This document shows, piece after piece, positions 16,383 through 24,275 of a stretch of 64,000 nt of DNA. Where the stretch lies: contig OY829843.1 in the NCBI GenBank assembly GCA_963691885.1, forward strand, positions 1,922,001-1,986,000, in the 5' to 3' direction. The stretch comes from G963691885 sp963691885 (GTDB lineage: Bacteria > Pseudomonadota > Alphaproteobacteria > UBA8366 > Aestuariispiraceae). Numbering within the stretch: the first letter of the stretch is position 1; each line of letters begins with the position of its first letter. The notes beneath the pieces were generated by a model. It was not told the origin of the DNA and ran no database searches. It saw only the letters and a program-made list of their open reading frames with translations. A program made the translations under genes and the position numbers.

Positions 16383-16778
16383 TCAGCGCGCTCTTGTTCC
16401 CGTGCCCGCAGCGTTTTTTTTATAGCGGTATCCCGCCTTAATCAGAAACCGGCATAGCGTCGCCTTGCTGGTCTTAACCCCCAGCGTCGCACTCAATTCG
16501 TCCGCCAATTCCCTGAGCGTGATATCGGGCTGTGCATCGACAAGGTCAATGACAAACGCTCTATAGGGTTCGAGCGTCCCGGTGCCGACAGGACGACGAC
16601 GACCAGGGCCGCACAATCCGCGACCTTGACGGAACCGCTGCATCAACTTGATCGCAAAGCTTGGGCTGACACCGTAAAGGCGTGCCGCTGATCGGCACGA
16701 GTGACCGGCAATAACGTAAGAAAAAATACGCTCCCGCAAATCCATCGAAATGACTGATGACATAATCCCGGTCTCCAA
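16383..16778 (-). CDS. IS630 transposase, N-terminal DNA-binding part
   Basis: A 131-residue frame with the helix-turn-helix region SMDLRERIFSYVIAGHSCRSAARLYGVSPS (positions about 10-40) and a second winged helix ITLRELADELSATLGVKTSKATLCRFL. It ends soon after GYRYKK, encoded by the A8 tract. Translation or transcription slippage on this tract would join it to the catalytic frame, as happens in a number of IS630 elements. Confidence 0.85.
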   Translation of the reverse strand: METGIMSSVISMDLRERIFSYVIAGHSCRSAARLYGVSPSFAIKLMQRFRQGRGLCGPGRRRPVGTGTLEPYRAFVIDLVDAQPDITLRELADELSATLGVKTSKATLCRFLIKAGYRYKKNAAGTGTRAR

Positions 16779-16851
16779 AATAAAAACAGGGAATCATGCT
16801 TCGTAGAAATCTCAAAACCGATTCCGACTAAACGGAACCCGCTCTAGTGTG

Positions 16852-17421
16852 TCAGACCCGTTCTGACAGCCAGATCGCCAGGCGTGACCCCCGTTTTATC
16901 ACGCTTGTCAGGACAGGATAGGCGGTTGCCTGCTCTGCGCCGTGTTCAAGACCAATATCTCGATGCTCAAGTTCTTCAGCCCGAAACTTCTCAATCATTT
17001 CTTTTAACTCCGATTCACTCTCATCCAGCGTCTCGGCCTGGGATGCATAATGTTCGTCAATGACCTCCTCCACGGCCACTGTGCAGGCCATGGCCGCTTT
17101 CTCCCCCATGAGCGCTGTGCCCGCACCAAGCGCATATCCAGCAATGTGCCAGAGAGGGGTGAGTGCCGTCGGTCGCACCCGACGCCGCGGCAAGAGTTTG
17201 TTAAAACTGTCGAGATGGACCTGTTCCTGTTCTGCCATATGGCGAATGACAGGGCCGGATTCCGTGTCTTTGAGAACCGCCAGTTGGCCTGCATAAATAC
17301 GGGCAGCGCCATATTCGCCGGCCTGATCGACCCGGATCATTCGGGCTACATCTTCTGTCGGGCGCAGATCGCCCGGTAGGTAGCGTGGACCTGATCGTTT
17401 CGTTTTATTTTCTGTCGCCAT
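16852..17421 (-). CDS. coq7: demethoxyubiquinone hydroxylase (Coq7)
   Basis: A 189-residue di-iron enzyme catalysing a late hydroxylation in ubiquinone biosynthesis at the inner membrane. The carboxylate/histidine ligands appear in DQAGEYGAARIY (Glu about 36), EQEQVHLDSF (Glu and His about 65-68), AVEEVIDEHY (about 117-124) and EELEHRDIG (about 147-151), forming two E..H pairs in a four-helix bundle. It lies downstream of dedA and dsbB on the same strand with 42 bases between dsbB and coq7, a typical alphaproteobacterial order. An IS630 copy begins 7 bases after its stop. Confidence 0.95.
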   Translation of the reverse strand: MATENKTKRSGPRYLPGDLRPTEDVARMIRVDQAGEYGAARIYAGQLAVLKDTESGPVIRHMAEQEQVHLDSFNKLLPRRRVRPTALTPLWHIAGYALGAGTALMGEKAAMACTVAVEEVIDEHYASQAETLDESESELKEMIEKFRAEELEHRDIGLEHGAEQATAYPVLTSVIKRGSRLAIWLSERV

Positions 17422-17463
17422 TTTTGATCAGCTGTTTTCTGTTTGAACCAGACTTATGGGCGT

Positions 17464-17985
17464 TCACGCGCGCGCAGAAGCGGCTGTTGCCTTCTGCCTG
17501 ACCATCGTCCGGGTCAGGATCAGGGCACTGACACCCGTGCCTAATGCCAAGATTGCATTGTATCCTGCCATGGATATCCCGAAAAGGGACCACGCTATTT
17601 CGTCGCAACGGATCAGCGGGGCCGACATGATCGCCTCCTTCAAAGCCTGGATATCTGTGGTGTTGAATGCGGAACTGCTGCAGGCGCTGGGGCCTTCCCA
17701 CCAGGTTTGCTCCACACCGACATGATAGGCTGCCAGAAATCCCCCTGCGACCGCGATCAGGGACGATAGTGTTATCCCGCTCAAAAGCAGGGCCGGGCGT
17801 TTGCGCATGTAATAGGTCAAACCGGCCACGCCCAGAACCAACCACCAGGCCAGGCGCTGATAGTGGCATAGGGCGCAGGGCAAAATTCCCAGGACGTTTT
17901 CAAAGAAATAGGCCGTGCCGAGAATACCGGCGGCCGCCACCATCATAAGCAACGGGATTTTCTCTGGAGTGAGTTTGCTGATCAT
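17464..17985 (-). CDS. dsbB: disulfide bond formation protein B
   Basis: A 173-residue inner-membrane protein with four hydrophobic segments. It has the two redox cysteine pairs of DsbB: Cys37 and Cys40 in LPCALCHYQRL, and Cys102 and Cys127 in the second periplasmic loop (SACSSS and IRCDE). It would reoxidise DsbA and pass electrons to ubiquinone. The frame is open to 18060, but the ATG ending at 17985 has GGAG upstream and gives the standard N-terminus. The adjacent coq7 makes the quinone it uses. Confidence 0.93.
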   Translation of the reverse strand: MISKLTPEKIPLLMMVAAAGILGTAYFFENVLGILPCALCHYQRLAWWLVLGVAGLTYYMRKRPALLLSGITLSSLIAVAGGFLAAYHVGVEQTWWEGPSACSSSAFNTTDIQALKEAIMSAPLIRCDEIAWSLFGISMAGYNAILALGTGVSALILTRTMVRQKATAASARA

Positions 17986-18028
17986 GAAAATTCTAACTCC
18001 GGTCGGGCTGCGGCGATTTTTCGAGTTA

Positions 18029-18631
18029 TCACAAGATATACTTGATGACGATGAAGCCACCGATCAAGAACACAAAGAATATTGTCGACATCAGGCCAAA
18101 CCGCTCTTCGATCAGGGTGCGAATTGGACCACCAAAAATACGCAGCAATGTTGCGACAAGAAAAAAGCGCAGGCTGCGACTGGCCAGCGACGCGACCATG
18201 AATGTCATGAAATCCAGTTCCATTGCCCCGGATGCGATCGTGACAATCTTATAGGGCAGCGGCGTCAAACCGCCTCCGACAACGATCATCCAGCCATATT
18301 CGTCGAACGCGGCACGGGCGCCGTCAAAGGCCTCTGCCCCGCCATAGAGATCAATGATCGGACGACCAATTGTTTCCAGAAGACCGAAACCGATTCCATA
18401 ACCGATCGCGCCCCCAACAACGCTGGCAACCGAACAGATAAAGGCATAGCGCAGGAATTTCTCCCGCCGCGCCAGAACCATCGGGATCAACATGACGTCT
18501 GGCGGGATCGGAAAGATCACGCTTTCGATACACGAAATAAACGCCAGCCAGCGCTCGGCCAGACGATGACCGGCCAGCTCCATTGTCCAGTCATAGAGCC
18601 GTCTCAAGGGACCGGGTTTCGTCGTGGTCAT
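18029..18631 (-). CDS. DedA-family membrane protein (YqaA type)
   Basis: A 200-residue protein with about five hydrophobic segments. The signature region is CIESVIFPIPPDVMLIPMVLA near residues 34-54, followed by GGAIGYGIGFGLLETIG and GGGLTPLPYKIVTIASGAM. The P.P.D and TP.P.K motifs match the DedA/SNARE-associated family, implicated in undecaprenyl-phosphate or lipid translocation. It is the first gene of a dedA-dsbB-coq7 minus-strand unit, with 43 bases before dsbB. Confidence 0.9.
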   Translation of the reverse strand: MTTTKPGPLRRLYDWTMELAGHRLAERWLAFISCIESVIFPIPPDVMLIPMVLARREKFLRYAFICSVASVVGGAIGYGIGFGLLETIGRPIIDLYGGAEAFDGARAAFDEYGWMIVVGGGLTPLPYKIVTIASGAMELDFMTFMVASLASRSLRFFLVATLLRIFGGPIRTLIEERFGLMSTIFFVFLIGGFIVIKYIL

Positions 18632-18771
18632 GCGTCAGCGTCCTGTGAAACCGACATCTCTTCTGTCACAGCTGACTGGATGTCGCTGCCGTTTTTAAGG
18701 TGTCGCTGGCGCTGTGACCAGACTTAATGGCGTGCCGTTGTTATTCTGCTGTTCAACCAAACTGTGTTTGG

Positions 18772-18966
18772 TCAGAAACTCAGCCGGTTCGGGGTGAAGA
18801 CGCGCTCGCCTTCTTCGTTTACGTCCGAACTGATGGTTCCCAGAAGAGCAAAAATGCCGGCATTTGTCTCACCACGGTCCAAAGGTGCAAACGTCAACGC
18901 TGTGACGAGGCCAACCCAGAGGACAAGGCCCAGGGCAAGTGATGCAAGTGTCTTTTTTCCAAACAT
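18772..18966 (-). CDS. small single-pass membrane protein, unknown function
   Basis: A 64-residue protein beginning MFGKKTLASLALGLVLWVGLV, with one transmembrane helix at about residues 6-26 and a short polar tail. The ATG ending at 18966 has GGAAG 7 bases upstream. A longer frame to 19053 lacks a better start. No family is recognised. It is on the same strand as dedA, about 140 bases upstream of it. Confidence 0.5.
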   Translation of the reverse strand: MFGKKTLASLALGLVLWVGLVTALTFAPLDRGETNAGIFALLGTISSDVNEEGERVFTPNRLSF

Positions 18967-19390
18967 GGCTAACTTCCAAACGCACTGATAAATAAGGGAA
19001 CAAGGATGCCCGACCGCTTCTTCTTGAAGCTTTGTCGTCATCATACGGGGCATATGGGTTCCGCAATCGATTCATCAAGAGCTTATGTGTCGCTGCTCGC
19101 GTTTTTGTGTTCAGCTTTTCGTTGTGGAAGCAGAACAGGCCAGAGGTGCGATTAGTGTCAGTTTTTTGGCAGAATCCTTGCCCTTGGATGACGATTCCTG
19201 TAAACCGTTAATCGAGCTCTGCGAACAAATGAGGTTCTTCTCTGGAACAAATCTCTGTAGCCTCGCTACATCCCTCAATTACATGTCGATACGATGACAC
19301 GGTCTGGTCCGAGCAATGGCGACGAACAGGGCGATCATTCCACACAGATTAACTCGGACGGACACGTCAAACGGATAAGGGAAACTCTTG
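18967..19390. other. long spacer upstream of mdh
   Basis: About 420 bases hold divergent promoters for the small membrane protein and for the mdh-led TCA block. The last 20 bases contain AAGGGAAA as the mdh ribosome binding site. Short frames here show no recognisable product. I see no clear operator or riboswitch. Confidence 0.4.
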
Positions 19391-20860
19391 ATGGCAAGAA
19401 ATAAGATTGCGCTTATCGGCGCGGGGAATATTGGCGGCACGCTGGCACTTCTGGCGGGCCTGAAAGACCTTGGTGATGTTGTTATGTTCGACATCGTGAA
19501 TGGCATCCCTCAGGGCAAAGCGCTGGACATTGCCGAGGCATCCCCGGTTGAAGGTTTCGATTCTGCGATGACCGGCGCAAACAACTACACCGCCATCCGC
19601 GGTGCCGATGTGATCATCGTAACAGCGGGTATTGCACGTAAACCCGGCATGAGCCGCGACGACCTGATCGGGATCAACACTGGTGTGATGAAGTCGGTCG
19701 GCGAAGGGATCAAGAAATACGCGCCGAATGCTTTTGTCATTTGTATTACTAACCCGTTGGACGTGATGGTTGGTGTTTTGCAACGTGCCTCCGGCCTGCC
19801 GACCCATAAGGTTGTCGGGATGGCGGGTGTTTTGGACAGCGCCCGTTTCCGCTATTTCCTGGCCGAGGAATTCAAGGTCTCTGTTGAAGATGTCAGTGCC
19901 TTTGTGCTCGGCGGCCATGGCGACACAATGGTTCCGCTCATTCGGTATTCCACCGTTGCCGGAATTCCGGTTCCGGATCTGATCAATATGGGTTGGTCTT
20001 CGAAGAAGAAGATTGCAGATATCGTTCAGCGTACCCGTGATGGCGGTGCGGAGATTGTCGGTCTGCTGAAAACGGGTTCTGCATTCTATGCACCGGCGTC
20101 ATCGGCAATTGCGATGGCAGAATCCTATTTGAAAGACAAAAAACGTGTTTTGCCCTGTGCGGCGTATTGTACAGGCCAGTATGGCGTCAAAAACATCTAT
20201 GTCGGTGTTCCGGTTGTGATCGGCGCCAAGGGTGTTGAGCGGGTTGTCGAGATTTCTTTGAACGCGGCTGAAAAGAAAATGCTCAAAAAATCAATCGATG
20301 CGGTTGAGACCCTGAACAAGATCGTCGCGAAAGCGGAGAAGGAAGCCGCCGCAGCCCCGGCTAAGAAAGCGGCTTCCAAGAAAGCACCTGCGAAAAAAGC
20401 TGCAGCGAAAAAAGCTGCAGCGAAAAAGGCGGCAACCAAGAAAGCGGCTGCGAAAAAATCTACTGCGAAAAAAGCCCCGGCAAAGAAAGCAGCCGCTAAA
20501 AAAGCGGTAACCAAAAAGGCACCTGCCAAGAAGGCCGTGGCCAAGAAAGCGGCCGCTAAGAAGGCAGTAGCCAAGAAATCAGTGGCTAAAAAAGCGGTAG
20601 CCAAAAAGGCTGTGGCTAAAAAAGCGGTAGCTAAAAAGGCTGTGGCCAAGAAAGCGGTGGCCAAGAAAGCTGTGGCCAAGAAAGCCGTAGCTAAGAAAGC
20701 AGTGGCTAATAAAGCGATAGCTAAAAAGGCTGTGGCCAAGAAAGCGGTAGCCAAGAAGGCCGTTGCCAAATCAGCGCCGGTAAAAGCGGCGCCGGTCAAG
20801 GTGGCACCCCCGGCTCCGGCTGCAGCGACCGCGCCGGCGCCCGAGGCGAAGAAAGACTGA
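19391..20860 (+). CDS. mdh: malate dehydrogenase with a long histone-H1-like C-terminal tail
   Basis: Interconverts malate and oxaloacetate in the TCA cycle. Residues 1-317 are a complete LDH-like malate dehydrogenase: NAD-binding GAGNIGG (10-16), Arg83 and Arg89 in ARKPGMSRDD, ITNPLDVMV (119-127), Arg153, and catalytic His176 in GGHGDTM. The usual enzyme ends near here at about 320 residues. This one continues for about 170 residues of AKKAx pentapeptides (AKKAAAKKAVAKKSVAKK and so on), ending in an Ala/Pro-rich segment and EAKKD. The tail is in frame with no stop, and its codons vary synonymously between repeats. A basic tail of this kind binds DNA or RNA in histone H1-like proteins. Its role here is unknown. 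The start is ATG at 19391 after AAGGGAAA, rather than the TTG just before it. Confidence 0.95.
   Translation: MARNKIALIGAGNIGGTLALLAGLKDLGDVVMFDIVNGIPQGKALDIAEASPVEGFDSAMTGANNYTAIRGADVIIVTAGIARKPGMSRDDLIGINTGVMKSVGEGIKKYAPNAFVICITNPLDVMVGVLQRASGLPTHKVVGMAGVLDSARFRYFLAEEFKVSVEDVSAFVLGGHGDTMVPLIRYSTVAGIPVPDLINMGWSSKKKIADIVQRTRDGGAEIVGLLKTGSAFYAPASSAIAMAESYLKDKKRVLPCAAYCTGQYGVKNIYVGVPVVIGAKGVERVVEISLNAAEKKMLKKSIDAVETLNKIVAKAEKEAAAAPAKKAASKKAPAKKAAAKKAAAKKAATKKAAAKKSTAKKAPAKKAAAKKAVTKKAPAKKAVAKKAAAKKAVAKKSVAKKAVAKKAVAKKAVAKKAVAKKAVAKKAVAKKAVAKKAVANKAIAKKAVAKKAVAKKAVAKSAPVKAAPVKVAPPAPAAATAPAPEAKKD
20341..20775 (+). repeat. 15-bp periodic coding repeat (mdh tail)
   Basis: Tandem 15-base units encoding AKKAV, AKKAA, AKKAP and similar pentapeptides. 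Units differ mainly at third positions (gcg/gct/gcc, aag/aaa, gta/gtg), so the peptide is better preserved than the DNA. The array is a likely site of length variation between strains. Confidence 0.9.
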
Positions 20861-20922
20861 ATGGATGACAGGTCCGCTGGATGAAGGCGGGACTGATGTT
20901 CAAGTTTGTCAGATTTTGGGGA

Positions 20923-20956
20923 GACCCGTTGTTGAATTTCAACTCAACAACGGGTC
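20923..20956 (+). promoter_or_regulatory. long perfect hairpin between mdh and the glycosyltransferase gene
   Basis: The 13-bp arms GACCCGTTGTTGA (20923-20935) and TCAACAACGGGTC (20944-20956) are perfectly complementary around an 8-base loop. Only a weak T-rich stretch (CATTTCTAG) follows. It could be a leaky terminator, a processing site or an mRNA stabiliser separating mdh from downstream genes. It ends 23 bases before the GTG of the next gene. Confidence 0.6.
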
Positions 20957-20979
20957 GTCTCATTTCTAGAGGGTGATGC

Positions 20980-22758
20980 GTGACTGAAGATACGACTGGA
21001 ACCGACCGCCTTGACGCTGTGAGACAGGCGCTGGATTCCGGACAGGGCGATTATGCCGTGCACCTGTTGCAGGACCATCTGCAGAAAAACCCGCGCGATG
21101 TCGACGCTTTGTATCTTATGGCGTCTTGCGCCCATGCGGCGGGGCAGTTGGATGCAGCAATATCAATCATCGCGGGCGCTCTGCTGGTTGCGCCCGATCG
21201 GTCAGACCTACATTACACATCTGGAACATTGAAGCTTCAGGCCGGGGATGCAAGAGGCGCTGAGGCGCATCTGCAGGCGGCCCTGAAAGTTGATCCAGGG
21301 CAAGCGGCGGCATGGGTAAATCTTGGAAATCTGTATCGCAGCCAGGGTTTGCTCACAAAAGCATCGGGTGCATATGAGGCTGCGTTGGAACAGGATCCTG
21401 GGTTGGTGGAGGTCAAAACCAATCTGGGGTTTGTTCACCAATTGATGGGGCATGCCGATCTGGCCATCAGGCATCACCAAGAGGCCCTTGCGGCGCGACC
21501 TGATTTCCGGCTGGCTCAGCACAATCTTTTGCTGGCGATGCATTACTCAGATGCGGTGTCGCCCGATCAAATTCGACGGGCCAGTCTCGACTGGGCCACA
21601 GCTAATGCAGACCCGCTCCCCCGGCTCTATTCCGATCGGGGCCAAACCCTTGATCCTGAAAAACGGCTGCGGATTGGATTTGTCTCGCCCGATTTTCGGA
21701 ACCACCCCGTTGCCTGGTTCCTGCTGCCGCTGCTTGCGGGGCTTCAGCCGGATTTTGATATTACTCTTTACTCCGTTGTGACATCGCCGGATGGGGTCAC
21801 GGAACAATTCCGCAACAGTGGAATTACTTTTGTGGACGCCACGCTTATGCCGGATGAATCCCTGGCGGAGCGGATATTTTCAGACGGTATTGATATCCTC
21901 ATCGACCTTGCGGGTCACACCGCAGACAATCGGTTGCTGGTCTTTGCCCGAAAACCGGCCCCAATTCAGATTACCTGGCTCGGTTATCCGGATATAACCG
22001 GCATGAAAGCTATGGACTTTCGGGTTACCGATGAAATTGCAGACCCTGAATCCCGGTTGTGTGGTGAGGAGGGTGAAACCCTGCTTCGATTGCAGGATGG
22101 GTTTCTGTGTTATCGCGCCCCCGTCGACATTCCCGTTGCGGCCCAGAACAGGGGCGAGAGGCCTTTGACCTATGGTAGTTTCAATAATCTCTCAAAGGTC
22201 ACGGATACATGCATCCGTTGCTGGAGTGAAATTTTACGGGAAAACTCGGATAGCCGCCTCGTTCTGAAAGCACGTTCTTTTAACGATCCAGCAACACGCG
22301 AACAAATTTATGAGAAATTTCGGCTCCTCGATATTCCGAATAGTCGAATTGATTTGATGGGTCAGGTCGATGGATTGGATGATCATTTCCGATGTTATGA
22401 CCTCATCGATATTGCTCTTGATACATTTCCCTATAATGGAACGACCACAACATTCGACGCCCTCTATATGGGGCGACCGGTTTTGACCCTGACCGGTGAT
22501 CGGCATGCGGGACTGGTAGGGGCCAGTATTCTGGGTCATCTCGGTTTGGGCGAGTTGGTTGCAAGTGACGTATCTGATTATGTGGCACGTGCTATTGCGA
22601 TCGGGCGTGATGCTGATTGGAGAAAAAGACTGAGCTCGAATTTGAGAGAAAGACTTCAGGCATCCCCGCTCATGGATGGCGCGGGGTTTTCAAGGCGGTT
22701 TTCCATCATGCTGGGGGATCTCTGGCGGGATTTTTGTCACCGGATGGATGGGGGCTGA
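20980..22758 (+). CDS. TPR protein with SPINDLY/OGT-type glycosyltransferase domain (GT41)
   Basis: A 592-residue protein. Residues 1-190 hold about five tetratricopeptide repeats (for example AAWVNLGNLYRSQGLLTKA). The rest is a GT41-like catalytic region: RIGFVSPDFRNHPVAWF near 225, DILIDLAGHTADNRL near 305, PAPIQITWLGYPDITG near 327, YGSFNNLSKVTD near 400, and DTFPYNGTTTTFDALYMG near 485. Eukaryotic relatives transfer O-GlcNAc or O-fucose to proteins. Bacterial ones glycosylate surface proteins, flagellins or adhesins. The start is GTG with AGAGGG upstream. Its place inside the TCA block, between mdh and sucC, is unexpected, and its acceptor is not indicated by the sequence. Confidence 0.9.
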   Translation: MTEDTTGTDRLDAVRQALDSGQGDYAVHLLQDHLQKNPRDVDALYLMASCAHAAGQLDAAISIIAGALLVAPDRSDLHYTSGTLKLQAGDARGAEAHLQAALKVDPGQAAAWVNLGNLYRSQGLLTKASGAYEAALEQDPGLVEVKTNLGFVHQLMGHADLAIRHHQEALAARPDFRLAQHNLLLAMHYSDAVSPDQIRRASLDWATANADPLPRLYSDRGQTLDPEKRLRIGFVSPDFRNHPVAWFLLPLLAGLQPDFDITLYSVVTSPDGVTEQFRNSGITFVDATLMPDESLAERIFSDGIDILIDLAGHTADNRLLVFARKPAPIQITWLGYPDITGMKAMDFRVTDEIADPESRLCGEEGETLLRLQDGFLCYRAPVDIPVAAQNRGERPLTYGSFNNLSKVTDTCIRCWSEILRENSDSRLVLKARSFNDPATREQIYEKFRLLDIPNSRIDLMGQVDGLDDHFRCYDLIDIALDTFPYNGTTTTFDALYMGRPVLTLTGDRHAGLVGASILGHLGLGELVASDVSDYVARAIAIGRDADWRKRLSSNLRERLQASPLMDGAGFSRRFSIMLGDLWRDFCHRMDGG

Positions 22759-23078
22759 TATCTGCGTCCGGTTTAGAGAAATGGCCGATTGTTGCGGTTG
22801 CGTTCACAGAAAAGCTTGGTAGAGTGATCCCGATTTTTAAGGGGAAAGGGTCTGGGTTCACTGGTTCAGGCTCCTCCGAATTTGCGATCTGAAATGGGTC
22901 TCGGTTTGGTCCAGGGTTTTACACCTTGGTATCGGCCGTTCGGGCGGGTTGGCCTGAGCCATTGAAGGACGCTTCACGTCCGGCCACGCGTCTGTATTAA
23001 TTGGGTCTGATCGTTCCGGTCATCACAATTGTCGCGACGCGGTGTCGTAATGACAGCCACAGGGAAGTCAAGAACCAC
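22759..23078. other. spacer between the glycosyltransferase and sucC
   Basis: A 320-base stretch with no recognisable gene. It probably holds the sucCD promoter. AGGGAAG about 13 bases before the ATG at 23079 is the likely ribosome binding site. I see no strong terminator or riboswitch-like structure. Confidence 0.4.
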
Positions 23079-24275
23079 ATGAACATTCATGAGTATCAAG
23101 CGAAGGAGCTTCTGAGAAAGTTCGGTGTCGCTGTGCCAAATGGCAAGGTTGCCTATACTGTCGATGAGGCAGTATTGGCGGCCAATGAGCTCGGCGGTCC
23201 AATCTGGGTCGTCAAATCACAGATTCACGCCGGCGGTCGCGGGGCCGGCCGCTTTAAGGGCGGGGATCCGGACCAAGGGGGCGTGCGTCTCGCCAAGTCT
23301 GTCGATGATGTCCGGGAATCAGCCAAAGCCATGCTGGGCGAAACACTCGTCACTAAACAGACGGGTGAAGAGGGTAAAGAAGTCAAGCGTCTTTATATTG
23401 AAGATGGCTGTGACATTGCCCGTGAACTCTACCTCTCGCTGCTGGTGGATCGTGCGACAAGCCGTGTTACCATTATGGCCTCGACAGAAGGCGGGATGGA
23501 GATTGAGGAAGTTGCAGAATCCAACCCGGAGAAAATCATCCAGGTGACCGTCGATCCGGCAACCGGCATTTCCGGGTTCCATTGCCGCAAGATCGCCTTT
23601 GGGCTTGGTCTTGAAGGCGCGCAGGTCAAATCCTGTGTGAAGTTCATGACGGCCATGTATCAGGTCTTCACCGAGCTGGATGCCAGCATGGTTGAGATCA
23701 ACCCGCTGGTCGTGACAGGTGCTGGTGAGGTTGTGGCGCTGGATGCCAAGATGAACTTCGACGACAACGCATTGTACCGGCACAAGGACCTGGCCGGGAT
23801 GCGGGATGAGGACGAAGAAGATCCGGCAGAGCTCGAAGCAGCCAAGCATGAACTCAACTACATCTCATTGACCGGGTCGATCGGGTGCATGGTGAACGGT
23901 GCAGGCCTGGCTATGGCCACAATGGACATCATTCAGCTGAAAGGTGGATCCCCTGCCAACTTCCTGGATGTTGGCGGCGGCGCGACGAAAGAGCGTGTCA
24001 CCAAAGCGTTCAAGATCATCCTGTCTGACTCCAATGTGGAAGGTATTCTCGTTAATATCTTCGGCGGGATCATGCGGTGTGATGTGATTGCCGAAGGGGT
24101 TGTTGCAGCATCCCGTGAGGTCAATCTGCACGTGCCGCTGGTTGTTCGTCTCGAAGGGACGAATGTCGAACAGGGTAAGAAAATTATGGCGGAATCCGGT
24201 CTCCCAATCATCTCAGCGGATAATCTGGAAGATGCCGCCGAGAAGGTTGTGGCCGCGGTACAGGAGGCGAACTGA
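23079..24275 (+). CDS. sucC: succinyl-CoA synthetase (ADP-forming) beta subunit
   Basis: A 398-residue ATP-grasp subunit, the standard length. It begins MNIHEYQAKELLRKFGV. Landmarks are the nucleotide-binding region KSQIHAGGRGAGRFKGG, the metal/nucleotide region MVEINPLVV near residue 205, and the CoA/phosphohistidine-facing loop NIFGGIMRCDVIAEG near 325. With SucD it converts succinyl-CoA to succinate with substrate-level phosphorylation. The frame extends upstream to 23001, but the ATG at 23079 is the family start. Its TGA overlaps the sucD ATG by one base, indicating translational coupling. Confidence 0.97.
   Translation: MNIHEYQAKELLRKFGVAVPNGKVAYTVDEAVLAANELGGPIWVVKSQIHAGGRGAGRFKGGDPDQGGVRLAKSVDDVRESAKAMLGETLVTKQTGEEGKEVKRLYIEDGCDIARELYLSLLVDRATSRVTIMASTEGGMEIEEVAESNPEKIIQVTVDPATGISGFHCRKIAFGLGLEGAQVKSCVKFMTAMYQVFTELDASMVEINPLVVTGAGEVVALDAKMNFDDNALYRHKDLAGMRDEDEEDPAELEAAKHELNYISLTGSIGCMVNGAGLAMATMDIIQLKGGSPANFLDVGGGATKERVTKAFKIILSDSNVEGILVNIFGGIMRCDVIAEGVVAASREVNLHVPLVVRLEGTNVEQGKKIMAESGLPIISADNLEDAAEKVVAAVQEAN

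Larger units (their letters stand above)
15793..16844 (-). mobile_element. IS630-family insertion sequence
   Basis: The element is bounded by imperfect inverted repeats: GAGTTGTTTTCATTTAATCG from 15793 and, read from the other end, GAGCGGGTTCCGTTTAGTCG. It is flanked on both sides by TA (15791-15792 and 16845-16846), the dinucleotide target duplicated by IS630/Tc1-type elements. Size is about 1.05 kb, with two overlapping transposase frames on the minus strand. It sits 7 bases past the coq7 stop and so does not disrupt that gene. Confidence 0.85.

Noticed and set aside
17915..18727. 270-codon open frame on the plus strand
   Set aside because: It lies antisense to dsbB and dedA, which have clear families. 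Its sequence is low-complexity and charged, without motifs.
20341..20775. CRISPR-like periodic repeat
   Set aside because: The period is 15 bp with no spacers and the array is in a coding frame, so it is a peptide repeat.
20197..20799. 200-codon minus-strand frame of repeated TAFLA units
   Set aside because: It is the mirror image of the mdh AKKAx repeat. The plus frame is continuous with a complete malate dehydrogenase.
22617..22892. 91-codon plus-strand frame over the end of the glycosyltransferase gene
   Set aside because: It overlaps the GT41 reading frame in another phase and has no recognisable features.
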